Shown: positions 63,480 to 64,000 of the stretch, one piece after another
Position numbering within the stretch: position 1 is the first letter of the stretch
Layout of the letters: the number at the start of each line of letters is the position of its first letter
Source: Vibrio sp. 10N
Lineage (GTDB): Bacteria; Pseudomonadota; Gammaproteobacteria; Enterobacterales; Vibrionaceae
DNA length: 64,000 nucleotides
Direction of reading: 5' to 3'
Assembly (NCBI RefSeq): GCF_036245475.1
Contig: NZ_BTPM01000001.1
Coordinates: forward strand, 1,736,001-1,800,000
The notes under the pieces: model-generated
Databases searched by the model: none
Told to the model about the DNA's origin: nothing
Seen by the model: the letters and a program-made list of their open reading frames with translations, nothing else
Position numbers and translations under genes: made by a program

Positions 63480-64000
63480 ATGTTCGCCGCGACCCCAAGA
63501 GAACTTGGCCATATCCAAGATTTTGCCGAGCGCTATCCTGAGTTGTCTCTCACCACCCTCACCCATATTGAGCATCAAGGCTTTGAGATGCCATTGCAAC
63601 GGCTGTCAATGGGTTCACAAGACCCTACCGCGCCCTGCCTTATCCTGACAGGATCGATTCATGGTGTTGAGCGTATTGGCAGCCAGATTATTTTGGCTTT
63701 CATCAAAAGCCTGTTAAAACGTCGTCACTGGGACAGCCAATTAAATGACACGCTGAACAAAATTCAAGTTCTCACCGTTCCTGTGGTGAATCCTTGGGGT
63801 GTCGCACTGAAAACACGGGCCAATCATCGCGGTGTCGATTTGATGCGCAATGCGCCTGTTACCGCAAACAACCCTCGTTATCAGCTTTATGCCGGTCAAA
63901 CCATAAGTCCAACACTCCCTTGGTATCGGGGAAACAGCGAGCAGATGGAACAAGAGCTAACGGCACTTTCAAACTGTATTCTTCAAGTCACACAAACCGC
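63480..64000 (+). CDS. M14-type zinc carboxypeptidase/deacylase-like protein, 5' part
   Basis: The frame runs off the right edge after 173 codons. GSIHGVERIGSQ carries the His-x-x-Glu zinc motif of the M14/succinylglutamate desuccinylase superfamily, and VPVVNPWGVALKTRANHRGVDLMRN is the matching substrate-binding segment (NPxG, RxNxxGVDLxRN). The second zinc His would lie outside. The ATG has a weak ribosome binding site; TTG at 63459 is an in-frame alternative. Likely a peptide amidase or deacylase. Confidence 0.82.
   Translation, partial: MFAATPRELGHIQDFAERYPELSLTTLTHIEHQGFEMPLQRLSMGSQDPTAPCLILTGSIHGVERIGSQIILAFIKSLLKRRHWDSQLNDTLNKIQVLTVPVVNPWGVALKTRANHRGVDLMRNAPVTANNPRYQLYAGQTISPTLPWYRGNSEQMEQELTALSNCILQVTQT

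Overview
The window reads as a piece of a Vibrionaceae (Vibrio-type) chromosome. The gene order ccoNOQP - ccoHIS - TauE-like - fnr - uspE - ttcA, then potABC with two potD genes, then cobB, and the formate dehydrogenase cluster followed by tungstate and molybdopterin genes, matches from memory the arrangement around VC1424-VC1445 and VC1509 onward in Vibrio cholerae. The species cannot be named from the sequence alone. No rRNA, tRNA, CRISPR array, insertion sequence or prophage was seen.

Region 1 (1-15.9 kb) is the accessory part. The 5' 2135 codons of a giant minus-strand adhesin run off the left edge. After an acidic, Ser/Gly/Ala-rich head it consists of about 95-residue Ig/cadherin-like domains arranged as a higher-order A-B-C module of 861 bp, repeated almost exactly; one copy carries an extra 288-bp domain. 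Divergent from it is a compact type I secretion operon: HlyD-type adaptor, a two-TM hybrid sensor protein whose phospho-accepting His is Tyr and whose ATPase motifs are eroded, a TolC-type outer membrane protein, and two ABC half-transporters with degenerate NBD motifs. This unusual secretion and signalling set is one of the best candidates for undescribed biology here.

Region 2 (16-29 kb) is core metabolism: cbb3 cytochrome oxidase ccoNOQP, its assembly genes ccoHIS, a TauE/SafE-type membrane protein, fnr with a perfect FNR box just before its start, uspE, ttcA, a DUF2987 protein, a Bax-like glucosaminidase and a membrane protein. Region 3 (28.8-37.1 kb) holds the spermidine/putrescine importer potABC-D-D, the sirtuin cobB, an ammonium transporter with a sigma-54 promoter and NtrC-like dyads, and a small membrane protein.

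Region 4 (37.1-46.5 kb) is a formate dehydrogenase cluster (gamma, beta and alpha subunits, Tat mini-protein, TorD-like chaperone, multi-[4Fe-4S] protein, DUF3306, DUF3305, fdhD). Region 5 (46.7-54.6 kb) mixes housekeeping genes (ydgC/GlpM, ybiT, rof, a YHS protein, a GNAT) with a membrane STAND-like protein paired with an MscS channel, and two small unknown proteins. Region 6 (54.6-64 kb) is a sensor kinase/NtrC-type activator pair divergent from tupABC-mobA-mobB::moeA, then a small DUF2960-like protein and the start of an M14 peptidase-like gene.

A regulatory thread ties regions 4 and 6 together. The same 17-bp dyad, TGnGACA-N3-TGTCnCA, occurs three times upstream of the formate dehydrogenase operon and three times between the activator gene and tupA. 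In both places it lies upstream of a well-formed sigma-54 promoter. The simplest reading is one two-component system that coordinates metal uptake, cofactor maturation and the Mo/W-dependent formate dehydrogenase.
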